From: JBBQVS01 sp963792705
Lineage (GTDB): Bacteria; Chloroflexota; Ktedonobacteria; Ktedonobacterales; Ktedonobacteraceae
NCBI GenBank assembly: GCA_963792705.1
Contig: CAWBXD010000015.1
Coordinates: 248,001 to 312,000, forward strand
Direction: 5' to 3'
Length of the DNA: 64,000 nt
Part shown: positions 8,252 to 16,192 of the stretch, in pieces
How the letters are laid out: every line of letters starts with the position of its first letter
How positions within the stretch are numbered: the first letter of the stretch is position 1
Made by a program: the position numbers and the translations under genes
The notes under the pieces: model-generated
What the model was told of the DNA's origin: nothing
Databases searched by the model: none
Seen by the model: the letters and a program-made list of their open reading frames with translations, nothing else

Positions 8252-9568
8252 TTACACAACCTCACGTAGCGATAACTCAATTTGTTTGATGGTCTCGTTG
8301 AGCAGAGTATCATCAAGGGCAAGTGAGATAAAACACGACTCAAATTGCGATGGTGGTAGATAAATACCGCGCTCAAGCATATGCCAGAAGAAATGCGCGA
8401 AGCGGGTAGTGTCCGCTCTCTTCGCACTAGCGTAGTCAGTGACAGGCTTTTTTGTGAAGTACAGGCAGAACATCGCCCCAATGCGGATTAGTTGCACATC
8501 AGCTTTTGTATCAGCAATTGCTCTGGTAATACCTTCACTGAGGAGTTCGCTCTTTTGCTCTAGTAGCTCATACTGCCCTAGCTTGCCTAGTTCTGTCAGT
8601 GTAGCAATACCAGCGGCCATTGCGAGAGGATTGCCTGATAGCGTACCCGCTTGATACATCGAGCCGACAGGTGCGACCTGTTGCATGATATCGCGTCTTC
8701 CCCCATAGGCACCAACGGGAAGTCCACCGCCAATGATTTTGCCAAAGCAAGTGATATCGGGGGTTATGCCTGCTCGTTGTTGCATACCTCCTGCCGCGAG
8801 ACGAAATCCTGTCATGACTTCATCGAAGATGAGCAGCGCGCCATGCTTTTGTGTCAGGCTACGCAAAGCCTCTAAGTAGCCAGGGAGCGGCAGGACCAGA
8901 CCCATGTTTGCGGCGACAGGCTCGACGATGATGGCAGCTATTTGATCGGGATATGTTTGAAACAGGTGCTCGACGGCGGCACTATCGTTATAGGCGACGG
9001 TCAATGTGTTCTTTGTAGCCTCTGCTGGAACGCCAGGGCTATCGGGTAGGCCCATTGTGGCGACACCGGAACCAGCTTGCACCAGCAACATATCTGCGTG
9101 TCCATGATAGCAGCCCGCGAATTTGATAATTTTGTCGCGTCCTGTATAAGCGCGCGCGAGACGCAAGGCACTCATGGTCGCCTCGGTACCAGAGTTGACA
9201 AACCGAAGCATTTCAACCGAAGGAACGCGTTGTATGACTAGTTTTGCCAGTTCGCTTTCAGCTTGCGTTGGTGCGCCATAGCTAAAACCACGTTGGCTGG
9301 CTTGTACCACCGCATCCACAACGGAGGGGTAGGCATGGCCGAGAATCATCGGCCCCCATGACTGCACATAATCAAGGTATCTATTGCCATCGACATCGTA
9401 AAGGTAAGGTCCCTGCGCGTGGTCGATGAAAACAGGTTCACCACCCACGCCACGAAAGGCGCGTACAGGACTGTTCACACCACCTGGAAGCAGCGTTTGC
9501 GCCTCCTCAAAAAGGGCATGTGAACGGGAAAGCGTCAAATGGCTTTCCGTATATGCTGAATTGGTCAT
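8252..9568 (-). CDS. hemL: Glutamate-1-semialdehyde 2,1-aminomutase
   Basis: PLP enzyme that turns glutamate-1-semialdehyde into 5-aminolevulinate, partner of HemA in the C5 pathway. 438 residues from ATG 9568 (AGTAAGAAAGTA upstream); the normal family length. Motifs: LLPGGVNSPVRAFRGVGGEP at the N-terminus, SGTEATMSALRLAR, CYHGHADMLLVQAGSG, LIFDEVMTGFR, and the PLP-lysine in TCFGKIIGGGLPVGAYGGR. Cytoplasmic. It follows hemQ by 28 bases. Confidence 0.97.
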   Translation of the reverse strand: MTNSAYTESHLTLSRSHALFEEAQTLLPGGVNSPVRAFRGVGGEPVFIDHAQGPYLYDVDGNRYLDYVQSWGPMILGHAYPSVVDAVVQASQRGFSYGAPTQAESELAKLVIQRVPSVEMLRFVNSGTEATMSALRLARAYTGRDKIIKFAGCYHGHADMLLVQAGSGVATMGLPDSPGVPAEATKNTLTVAYNDSAAVEHLFQTYPDQIAAIIVEPVAANMGLVLPLPGYLEALRSLTQKHGALLIFDEVMTGFRLAAGGMQQRAGITPDITCFGKIIGGGLPVGAYGGRRDIMQQVAPVGSMYQAGTLSGNPLAMAAGIATLTELGKLGQYELLEQKSELLSEGITRAIADTKADVQLIRIGAMFCLYFTKKPVTDYASAKRADTTRFAHFFWHMLERGIYLPPSQFESCFISLALDDTLLNETIKQIELSLREVV

Positions 9569-9596
9569 TACTTTCTTACTCTCATTACTGATTACT

Positions 9597-10361
9597 TTAA
9601 GCTCCGATAGAGTCCAGGATGCTATCCAGTGGTTGTGCGACACAGGTAAACATGGGAGTGTCACGTAGGGTATACATACTAGCCTCTGTCTCACGGAGTT
9701 CCTGCACGAGGTCAAGGAAGTCAGCGAGGTTATCGGTCTCAAAGGCGACGACAAATTCCTGGTCGTCAATGCCAAATGAGTAGGTTGTATTGAGCGATAC
9801 GGTAGGGTAGGTTAGCCCAACACGAATATGCTCGTTCATCATGCGCTTGCGGTCCTCGGCTGGTAAGGCATACCATGCACGTGTCTTAACGAAAGGATAG
9901 ACAAAGAGATATTTTCTGTCTTCTGGCGCAATCACAAGACGTGGATCATGTGCGCCACGGGCATTTTTGCCAACATAGACGGAACGCTTGGTCATTGACA
10001 AAAAGGACTGCGCTTCACGCAAGTAAGGTCCCATCGCACTACGTCGAATTTGGCTACTTAGAGTACGTAAGTCCTCGATGTCGTAAGTTGCTTGCCAAAG
10101 CATAAAATCACAGTCGGAACGCAAGCCATAGAGACCGAAACTACGAATGAGTGCGTTTTCAGCGTGTGCATCGAAAAGGCGTTTCATCTCTTCTTTGCCG
10201 CGCTCCCGTACATCAGAGGGAAGCAACTGCCATTGTGGGTCAAGTTTGTAGAAAGCAAAACGTACCAGTTGACGCGGCTGCTTTGCTTTTGGCTTCGCGG
10301 GTGCGGGAGATGGCTCAAGATGTGTGATGTCATTCTGGTTTACGATAATTTGGTCTGTCAT
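9597..10361 (-). CDS. hemQ: Coproheme decarboxylase (chlorite dismutase family)
   Basis: Oxidatively decarboxylates Fe-coproporphyrin III to haem b in the coproporphyrin-dependent branch. 254 residues: a 30-residue Pro/Lys-rich lead, then two ferredoxin-like repeats. Diagnostic blocks are YPFVKTRAWYALPAEDRKRM (with the reactive Tyr), the haem-side helix NEHIRVG with the proximal His, and TTYSFGIDDQEFVVAFETD. The presence of HemQ implies that CgoX/HemY and CpfC/HemH act before it; those genes are not in this window. Its ATG overlaps the hemD stop (ATGA, 10358-10361). Confidence 0.95.
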   Translation of the reverse strand: MTDQIIVNQNDITHLEPSPAPAKPKAKQPRQLVRFAFYKLDPQWQLLPSDVRERGKEEMKRLFDAHAENALIRSFGLYGLRSDCDFMLWQATYDIEDLRTLSSQIRRSAMGPYLREAQSFLSMTKRSVYVGKNARGAHDPRLVIAPEDRKYLFVYPFVKTRAWYALPAEDRKRMMNEHIRVGLTYPTVSLNTTYSFGIDDQEFVVAFETDNLADFLDLVQELRETEASMYTLRDTPMFTCVAQPLDSILDSIGA

Positions 10362-11242
10362 GATATTTTTTCCTCATATTTCACGATAGCCTCTAGCAGA
10401 CCGTCGATGGTGAACTCTTTGGCTTCGATAGTAACGGTGAGGCCAAGGTCACGCGCGGTCTGTGAGGTAATAGGACCGATACAAGCAATGATAGGGAGTG
10501 AAGTAGGGGCAAGCCTTATGCCTGTCGCCTCTTCACACTGCTTCACCCATGCCATAAAGTTACGCACGGTAGAAGAACTCGCAAAGGTTATAATATGTAA
10601 CTGCTGGTGTAGCAAGTCGTGCCACAGGTCACGACTTCTCTCATCGTCAACGGCGGCCGTAAGAGTGTAGTATGCTGGCACATCGTCAACGATGGCACCG
10701 GCCTCACGAAGCATTATTGCCAGCACTTTACGCGCTTCCGCAGCGCGTGCAAGCAAGATATGTTGTCCTTTGAGTGCTCTGGAACGCTTTTGGGCATCTT
10801 CGATAATCGCCTCGGCCACTCCTTCCGCAACATAGGCGTCGGGAATGAGATCAGCGGTAAGACCGTAAGGTGTAAGAGCGTCGGCAGTTGCGGGACCAAT
10901 AGTTGCGATACGAATGTTTTGCAACATACGTGGCTCATATCCAAGATGCTGTAGACGCTGTAAACAGATATGTACTCCATTAGCACTGGTAAAAACCAAC
11001 CAATCATATATATAGGAAGCGTTGTCTACATCTTCAGAAACTAAGGATGAGTAAAGTCGCGTTAGAGCCGCGTCTAGTTGTGTCCAGTCAGATGGCGGCA
11101 CAATACGAATTGTTGGAAATTCTAGTGGTGTCGCCCCTAACGCACGCAACCCTTCGCTTAATACGCTCGCTTGCTCACGGGTACGCGTCACGAGCACCCG
11201 TTTTCCTTGCAATGGAAGTGCCGCAACCTGTCGCTCAGACAT
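10358..11242 (-). CDS. hemD: Uroporphyrinogen-III synthase
   Basis: Closes and inverts ring D of hydroxymethylbilane to give uroporphyrinogen III. 294 residues with the two-domain HemD fold: LQGKRVLVTRTREQASVLSE at the start, DWLVFTSANGV, IATIGPATADAL, then FASSSTVRNFMAWV and IACIGPITSQTARDLGLTV near the end. Sequence is always weakly conserved in this family, but position between hemC and hemQ and these blocks make it secure. AGGAGC precedes the ATG at 11242; hemC overlaps by 8 bases and hemQ by 4, indicating coupled translation. Confidence 0.94.
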   Translation of the reverse strand: MSERQVAALPLQGKRVLVTRTREQASVLSEGLRALGATPLEFPTIRIVPPSDWTQLDAALTRLYSSLVSEDVDNASYIYDWLVFTSANGVHICLQRLQHLGYEPRMLQNIRIATIGPATADALTPYGLTADLIPDAYVAEGVAEAIIEDAQKRSRALKGQHILLARAAEARKVLAIMLREAGAIVDDVPAYYTLTAAVDDERSRDLWHDLLHQQLHIITFASSSTVRNFMAWVKQCEEATGIRLAPTSLPIIACIGPITSQTARDLGLTVTIEAKEFTIDGLLEAIVKYEEKIS

Positions 11243-12233
11243 GGAGTTGCTCCTGTTCCCGTATAGCGTCTATCTCATGCACAATCGCAGAGGCACCCTG
11301 AGCTAAGGCTTCTTCCGCGAGGCTAACGCCAAGTTGCTCAGCACGCTCATTCGTCATTCCTACTGTCCAAGGTATGCTTTGCTGCACATGGATACGACGT
11401 TGCCCATCCAAGCTTATCACGAGGCCACGTAAGGTAAAGAGTGCATCTTTAATCGTGCCATGCGCTGCCACTGGAAGATAACATCCGGCTCCAAGACGCC
11501 GCATAAACATACGTTCGGCAGTGGTTTCTGCTTGAACGGTTTCGTCATGAAGTGGGGCCAAGAGGTTAAATAACTCTGGCTCATCCCGTATCTCTAGTGC
11601 CAACGCGCCTTGACCGGGAGCAGGCATCATCATTTCAGGCGGAAGATATGTCATGCGCTCGACAAGTTGCTCTTGTAAGCCTAAACGGTGCAGACCAGCC
11701 GCAGCAAGGACAATAGCGTCATAGTCGCCAGTGTTCAATTTCTTCAGGCGCGTATCGACATTGCCGCGTATCGAGTGAATGTCTGCGCTGGGATAAAACT
11801 CCCGTAGTTGTGCGGTGCGACGCAGACTACTTGTCCCAATACGCAGTGGTAGATGCGTGTTACGATAGAGTGCTTGCAAGTCGTCTTGCTGTAAAGTAAG
11901 AGCGGTACTAGTAATCAGTACATCGCGTACATCCTCACGAGGACCAGCAACAACGAGACGTAAGCCATCGGGCTGCTGTGTTGGCAGGTCTTTGAGACTA
12001 TGTACGGCAAGGTCAATGCGACGTTCTTGTAAGGCTCGTTCGATTTCGAGCACAAATACACCATCGCCCCCTATTTGTGAGAGGGGTACCTGTGTTACGC
12101 GGTCGCCCGTGGTACGGATTTGCTCAATGGTTATTTCAAGGTTGGGCCACTGCTGGCGTAATTGTTCGGCTATCCAGTACGTTTGTGTCAGAGCGAGTTT
12201 GCTGGCTCGCGTTCCTATCGTTATTTGCTTCAT
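11235..12233 (-). CDS. hemC: Hydroxymethylbilane synthase (porphobilinogen deaminase)
   Basis: Polymerises four porphobilinogens into hydroxymethylbilane. 332 residues from ATG 12233; the next residues ITIGTRASKLALTQ are the conserved N-terminus, so the start cannot be later. Catalytic Asp is in VHSLKDLPT context, with LRIGTSSLRRTAQL and IRGNVDTRLKKL binding substrate carboxylates. The dipyrromethane-carrying Cys is in LGAGCYLPVAAHG. The first 98 bases lie inside the 3' end of hemA in a different frame, an unusually long overlap for this operon. Confidence 0.97.
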   Translation of the reverse strand: MKQITIGTRASKLALTQTYWIAEQLRQQWPNLEITIEQIRTTGDRVTQVPLSQIGGDGVFVLEIERALQERRIDLAVHSLKDLPTQQPDGLRLVVAGPREDVRDVLITSTALTLQQDDLQALYRNTHLPLRIGTSSLRRTAQLREFYPSADIHSIRGNVDTRLKKLNTGDYDAIVLAAAGLHRLGLQEQLVERMTYLPPEMMMPAPGQGALALEIRDEPELFNLLAPLHDETVQAETTAERMFMRRLGAGCYLPVAAHGTIKDALFTLRGLVISLDGQRRIHVQQSIPWTVGMTNERAEQLGVSLAEEALAQGASAIVHEIDAIREQEQLHV

Positions 12234-13497
12234 CAACTTCTTCCAGATTAAAAAGATAACGTAAGGCTTCTGCATACACATGCCCTTGACCATCGGCAGC
12301 GGCCTCTTTCAGTCGTAGCATAGGTGTGTGTAGAAGCTTGTTTACTAAGCGTGTTGTAAGTTCTTGTACAGCGGCGGTCTCACGTTCAGAAAGGGTGGGA
12401 GCGAGATGGCGCATGGCACGAGCCAATTCTTGCTGGCGTAGTGCTTCAATGGATTGGCGTAGATCGCTAATGGTACCTGTTACACTTAACGATGCGAGCC
12501 AGCGCTCAAAGACAGCCACCTCTTCAGCAACAATAGATTGAACATGCTCAACCTCCTGTAGACGGAGCGAGATGCCTCGCTCAACCTGAGATTGCAGGTC
12601 ATCGAGATTGTAAAGGTGTACATTAGGTAGCGAACTTACCTCTGGGTCTATATCACGTGGGAGAGCTATATCTATAAGAAGAATAGAACGTCCATCGCGC
12701 TTTGCAAGAATTGTTTGCATACGTTCCAAGGTAATCAAAGCGTGTGGAGCTTTTGTTGAGCTAATCACAACATCCGCGTCAACTAGCGCATCTGAAAGGT
12801 CCGCGAAATTGCGATGTGTTGCGCCAAGCGTTTGCGCGAGATCAATAGCATTAGCGTGTGTGCGATTGATAATGACAAGTTGTTGTGCTCCATTATCAAG
12901 CAGGTTACGGGCGGCAACCTCGCTCATCTGCCCCGATCCTACCAATAAAACGCGTGCTTTATGTAAGTCGGGAAAGAGATGACGTGCTAACTGCACAGCG
13001 ACATGACTGACTGAAGCTGCATTGCGACTGATACCCGTTTCGCTACGTGCGCGTTTACCAGTAACGAGTGCAGCGCGAAAGAGTGCAGATGTAACTGGAC
13101 CAGCAAAGCCACCTCCCTGTGCAATCTCTAAAGCTTCAGCTACCTGCCCCTGTATCTGTGGCTCCCCAGGAACGAGTGAATAGAGACCACAGGCAACACC
13201 TAAAAGGTGAGATGTGGCTTGTTCATCAACGAGGGTATAGCAATGTTTCTCAAGTTCCTCAAGTGAGACATCTCTTGCTTCACTCAAGGCATGCAACAGA
13301 TGCTCACGTGCAGAATGTACTTCGGAACAGACAGCATAGAACTCTATGCGGTTGCATGTGGAGAGCAAAACACACTCTTGTACGCTCTCTTTAGCAACGC
13401 CAAGTAGCTGTGGTATCTGACGAGACGAACAGGTGAGCCGCTCGCGTAGCGTAATAGATGCGGTAGTGTGATCCACTCCAACAACGACGATATGCAT
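12136..13497 (-). CDS. hemA: Glutamyl-tRNA reductase
   Basis: First gene of the operon; reduces glutamyl-tRNA(Glu) to glutamate-1-semialdehyde with NADPH. 453 residues. Catalytic Cys in LLSTCNRIEFYAV, the NADPH fold in VLLVGSGQMSEVAARNL, and the dimerisation helices at the end (LVNKLLHTPMLRLKEAA, ALRYLFNL). The normally strict region reads GLYSLVPGEPQIQGQV, where the family usually has D for Y and L for P. The last 32 residues after LFNLEEV are not conserved-looking and are encoded by DNA shared with hemC. GAGG lies just before the ATG. Confidence 0.96.
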   Translation of the reverse strand: MHIVVVGVDHTTASITLRERLTCSSRQIPQLLGVAKESVQECVLLSTCNRIEFYAVCSEVHSAREHLLHALSEARDVSLEELEKHCYTLVDEQATSHLLGVACGLYSLVPGEPQIQGQVAEALEIAQGGGFAGPVTSALFRAALVTGKRARSETGISRNAASVSHVAVQLARHLFPDLHKARVLLVGSGQMSEVAARNLLDNGAQQLVIINRTHANAIDLAQTLGATHRNFADLSDALVDADVVISSTKAPHALITLERMQTILAKRDGRSILLIDIALPRDIDPEVSSLPNVHLYNLDDLQSQVERGISLRLQEVEHVQSIVAEEVAVFERWLASLSVTGTISDLRQSIEALRQQELARAMRHLAPTLSERETAAVQELTTRLVNKLLHTPMLRLKEAAADGQGHVYAEALRYLFNLEEVDEANNDRNASQQTRSDTNVLDSRTITPAVAQP

Positions 13498-13903
13498 GCA
13501 AACCTCATAAATCTATAAGATGATAAGTATTCTATAGAGATTTTAGCGTTTTTTTGGAGATAGTCAAGTCTTTTAGCGAGCAATTGGACCTGAACAAATA
13601 TCAGGTGAACACCTTACCCGTTCATTCTCCTATAAACATCATTATATCGCGTAGGGTGCTAGAGGAATTGAGCCATACCTCCTATGACGCGCTCAGACCG
13701 ATGACCTTGTTTTAAGCACCCTATGCACTTCTTTTTTTACCCATTCGTCCATCTCTTCGCCTCTCGTGCTTGTTCGCACTAGGACAAACGGTTACAATCT
13801 GTGAATATCTATATACAGATACGTTACATTTATGACGATATAGAAATAGATTGCGTTGTCGTCAGGCTCCAGATATATTTTTTATAAGAAAAAGGTAGTA
13901 TTC
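13498..13903. other. Divergent intergenic region upstream of hemA
   Basis: 406 bases with no gene. It holds the hemA promoter on the minus strand (13540-13567) and, upstream of it, two overlapping short inverted repeats around 13589-13614, including AGGTGAACACCT at 13603-13614. These sit where a regulator of the hem operon could bind; no known haem-responsive operator is recognised. Confidence 0.4.
13540..13567 (-). promoter_or_regulatory. Putative sigma-A promoter of the hem operon
   Basis: Read on the minus strand: -35 TTGACT (13567-13562), 16-base spacer, -10 TAAAAT (13545-13540). The leader to the hemA ATG would be about 35 bases. Confidence 0.5.
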
Positions 13904-15571
13904 ATGTATCGTTGTCCTAAGTGCCAATTTGAACTGCCAGCAGACGCTCGCTTTTGTAAGCACTGCGGCTTTAATCAGACAAACGCGCGTATCGCGTCTA
14001 TGCCTCCCTCTGTACAAGGAGTGCAACGGCAAGTGCCACCAACTCCACCAGCAAAAGCGCAGCAAGCACAGCAAGCACCACCACGCACGATACAACCAAG
14101 CAATCGACAAATACCTCAGCAGCAAGTGCCTACTAACAACATGCAGGGACGCCAACAACCATCAACAATGCAGGGACAAGGAAATCAGCAGAACGTTCCT
14201 ATGACGCCACCGTTCTCCCCGCAAATGGCTCCAGGACGTACATCTACGCCACAAAATGCTTCCCCTGCAATGCCACCTGTGATTCCTAGCTTTAAGCAAA
14301 CGGGAGCGTTGCAGGAAAACAACGGTGTGCAACAACTTGTCCGTCAACCACCGCCAATGGCATCACTTCCTACGACACCACAACCGTGGGCACCACCGCA
14401 GCAGGGACCCTCTGGGCGTGGTCAACAAACTCCTGCTCCTCCACAAGAACAATTACGCAGACAAAATCAAGAGACAGGATATATACAAGAACAGGTGATA
14501 CGTACTTCGACTCCACCACCTCAAATCAATGTCCCTAATACGCCGTTGGAACCGTTGCAGTGGAGCGTAGCGGCACGTCCAAATATACCGACAGTAAACC
14601 AGGAAAACCATATAGCAACAAGTAAGGCAGCACAGCATTGGCGTCAAAGTTGGCTCGACCGCCAGCATGACGAAGCAGGGCCAGCAGTTGGTGTTTCACG
14701 TGGTCAAGCTCTTGTACGTGAGCCACTTCTTGTTATGCAAAATAGTATCGCCAGAATGCGAGCAATCATTCTACCTAAAAATGGAAAAAGTGGGAAAGAC
14801 TCTCGTTTAGGGTTTATACTTCCTGCTGCTATCCTGGTTTTTCTTATTGGCATCCTTGGCATATATATCTTCTCAACCTATTCTAGCGCATCGCTTAGTA
14901 CAAATCTTGCATCATCTGGGATGGGCGGCGGAGAACCGACACTTACGATGAAGACCTCAAAGACAACAACTGTCGTCGTGGGTCAGCCTGTTAGTGTGCA
15001 TGGAGAACATTTTGGGGCGAACGACACAATTCTCTTTTCGCTTGATGGCACACAAGTTAAGAGTGTAGGAGGAAAGCCTGTTTCTGCCCAAACCAATGAT
15101 AGAGGGACATTCGATGCAACTATCCCAACAGCACAATTAGCTGGCGAGTATGTGTTGCAAGCCCAAGACAGCCGTACTGGACAACACGGATTTTTAACTA
15201 TTCAAACGACAGCATCTACTACGACTAACGTGATAAAGCTCTCGGCTACGTTACTGTCTTTTACCTTACCTCTCAGACATAATGCAAGTCAAGATGTTAG
15301 CATTACAAATACCAGTGGTGCCACTATTTCATGGCAAGCGGTTGCGGTTAGCAATAATCAAGCCGGTTGGCTTCTACTTACTGGTGGAAAAACGGGAGAT
15401 ACTCTCGATGCAGGAAAAACAGACACCATTCATGTTAGTACCTTAACAGCAGAACTTGCGGGTAACACAGCAAAGCATCCATACACGGGTGAAGTTATTA
15501 TTACGGTAGCAGGTCAAGGGCAAGTAGTGTTGCCTGTAAAGCTAGTACTCATAGACCCGACAGAAAACTAG
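13904..15571 (+). CDS. Zinc-ribbon, Pro/Gln-rich membrane protein with Ig-like exterior
   Basis: 555 residues from ATG 13904, which has AAAGGTAG upstream. Residues 1-24 form a zinc ribbon (MYRCPKCQFELPADARFCKHCG). Residues 30-290 are Pro/Gln-rich and disordered. A single membrane helix follows (GFILPAAILVFLIGILGIYI, about residues 304-323). The outer part (about 335-555) has two beta-rich domains: one resembling IPT/Ig-like repeats (VVGQPVSVHGEHFGANDTIL) and one resembling BACON-type domains that end in DTIHVSTLTAEL. Orientation: ribbon inside, Ig-like part outside. Exact role unknown. Two more proteins here share this plan (28.6 kb and 49.9 kb). Confidence 0.7.
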   Translation: MYRCPKCQFELPADARFCKHCGFNQTNARIASMPPSVQGVQRQVPPTPPAKAQQAQQAPPRTIQPSNRQIPQQQVPTNNMQGRQQPSTMQGQGNQQNVPMTPPFSPQMAPGRTSTPQNASPAMPPVIPSFKQTGALQENNGVQQLVRQPPPMASLPTTPQPWAPPQQGPSGRGQQTPAPPQEQLRRQNQETGYIQEQVIRTSTPPPQINVPNTPLEPLQWSVAARPNIPTVNQENHIATSKAAQHWRQSWLDRQHDEAGPAVGVSRGQALVREPLLVMQNSIARMRAIILPKNGKSGKDSRLGFILPAAILVFLIGILGIYIFSTYSSASLSTNLASSGMGGGEPTLTMKTSKTTTVVVGQPVSVHGEHFGANDTILFSLDGTQVKSVGGKPVSAQTNDRGTFDATIPTAQLAGEYVLQAQDSRTGQHGFLTIQTTASTTTNVIKLSATLLSFTLPLRHNASQDVSITNTSGATISWQAVAVSNNQAGWLLLTGGKTGDTLDAGKTDTIHVSTLTAELAGNTAKHPYTGEVIITVAGQGQVVLPVKLVLIDPTEN

Positions 15572-15670
15572 GGATATGTAGTATAATGGCGGTTAGTACC
15601 TAGTTCCTACCTCAACTACATAAGAATAATGCTAGTATAGTTACACGGATACGACCAGGGAGTAAGACAC

Positions 15671-16183
15671 ATGAAAGGTATTCCACCGCAACTTATCGCC
15701 CTATTTTGTATTATGTTCATCGCGTTGGGTATATTCAATATTCTCATGGCTCGGAAAAGACAACAAAGCGAAGGATTACAGCGTGGACGAACTCCCTGGT
15801 ACAAACAAATCGGTATCCTTACAGGGATAGAGTATATTCTGCTCGCATCAGTTTTTTTGCTAAACATTGGTATCAGTTACAAAGTGCTGCCATCAAGCTT
15901 GAACGGAATTATTCTGCCATTTTTCGTTATACTCCTGCTTGCCTCTGCCTTGCTAGCTGGTTTCGTAATTCATCAAGGCTTTACCAATATGCAACGTCGT
16001 CGCGGTCTTGCCGCTCGTGGAGTGTCGGTGAGCACGAATGGGAATGCACATGTTGGGAATAGTGATGCAAGGTCAATTGTAGATGATATGCCAGTTGGGG
16101 AACGTGAAGTGTACCTACAAAAGCGAAGAGAGCGGCGTCAGAAAGCTGCTTTGGCGCGTCGTCGTAAAGCTGGCAAAGCGTAG
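15671..16183 (+). CDS. Small membrane protein, unknown function
   Basis: 170 residues. Three hydrophobic helices: LIALFCIMFIALGIFNILMA (about 8-27), IGILTGIEYILLASVFLLNI (47-66) and LPFFVILLLASALLAGFVI (81-100). A strongly basic C-terminus (YLQKRRERRQKAALARRRK) should face the cytoplasm. It is 99 bases downstream of the zinc-ribbon gene and could share its transcript, though a TATAAT at 15582-15587 suggests its own promoter. A GGGAG site precedes the ATG by about 10 bases. Convergent with the next gene with only 9 bases between stops. Confidence 0.6.
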   Translation: MKGIPPQLIALFCIMFIALGIFNILMARKRQQSEGLQRGRTPWYKQIGILTGIEYILLASVFLLNIGISYKVLPSSLNGIILPFFVILLLASALLAGFVIHQGFTNMQRRRGLAARGVSVSTNGNAHVGNSDARSIVDDMPVGEREVYLQKRRERRQKAALARRRKAGKA

Positions 16184-16192
16184 CCTGACACG

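Noticed and set aside
8239..8481. Long N-terminal extension of hemB
   Set aside because: It lies inside hemL in another frame, has no ribosome site, and ATG 8238 fits the family.
9569..9775. Extension of hemL upstream of 9568
   Set aside because: It overlaps the hemQ coding end and does not resemble HemL; the ATG at 9568 gives normal length.
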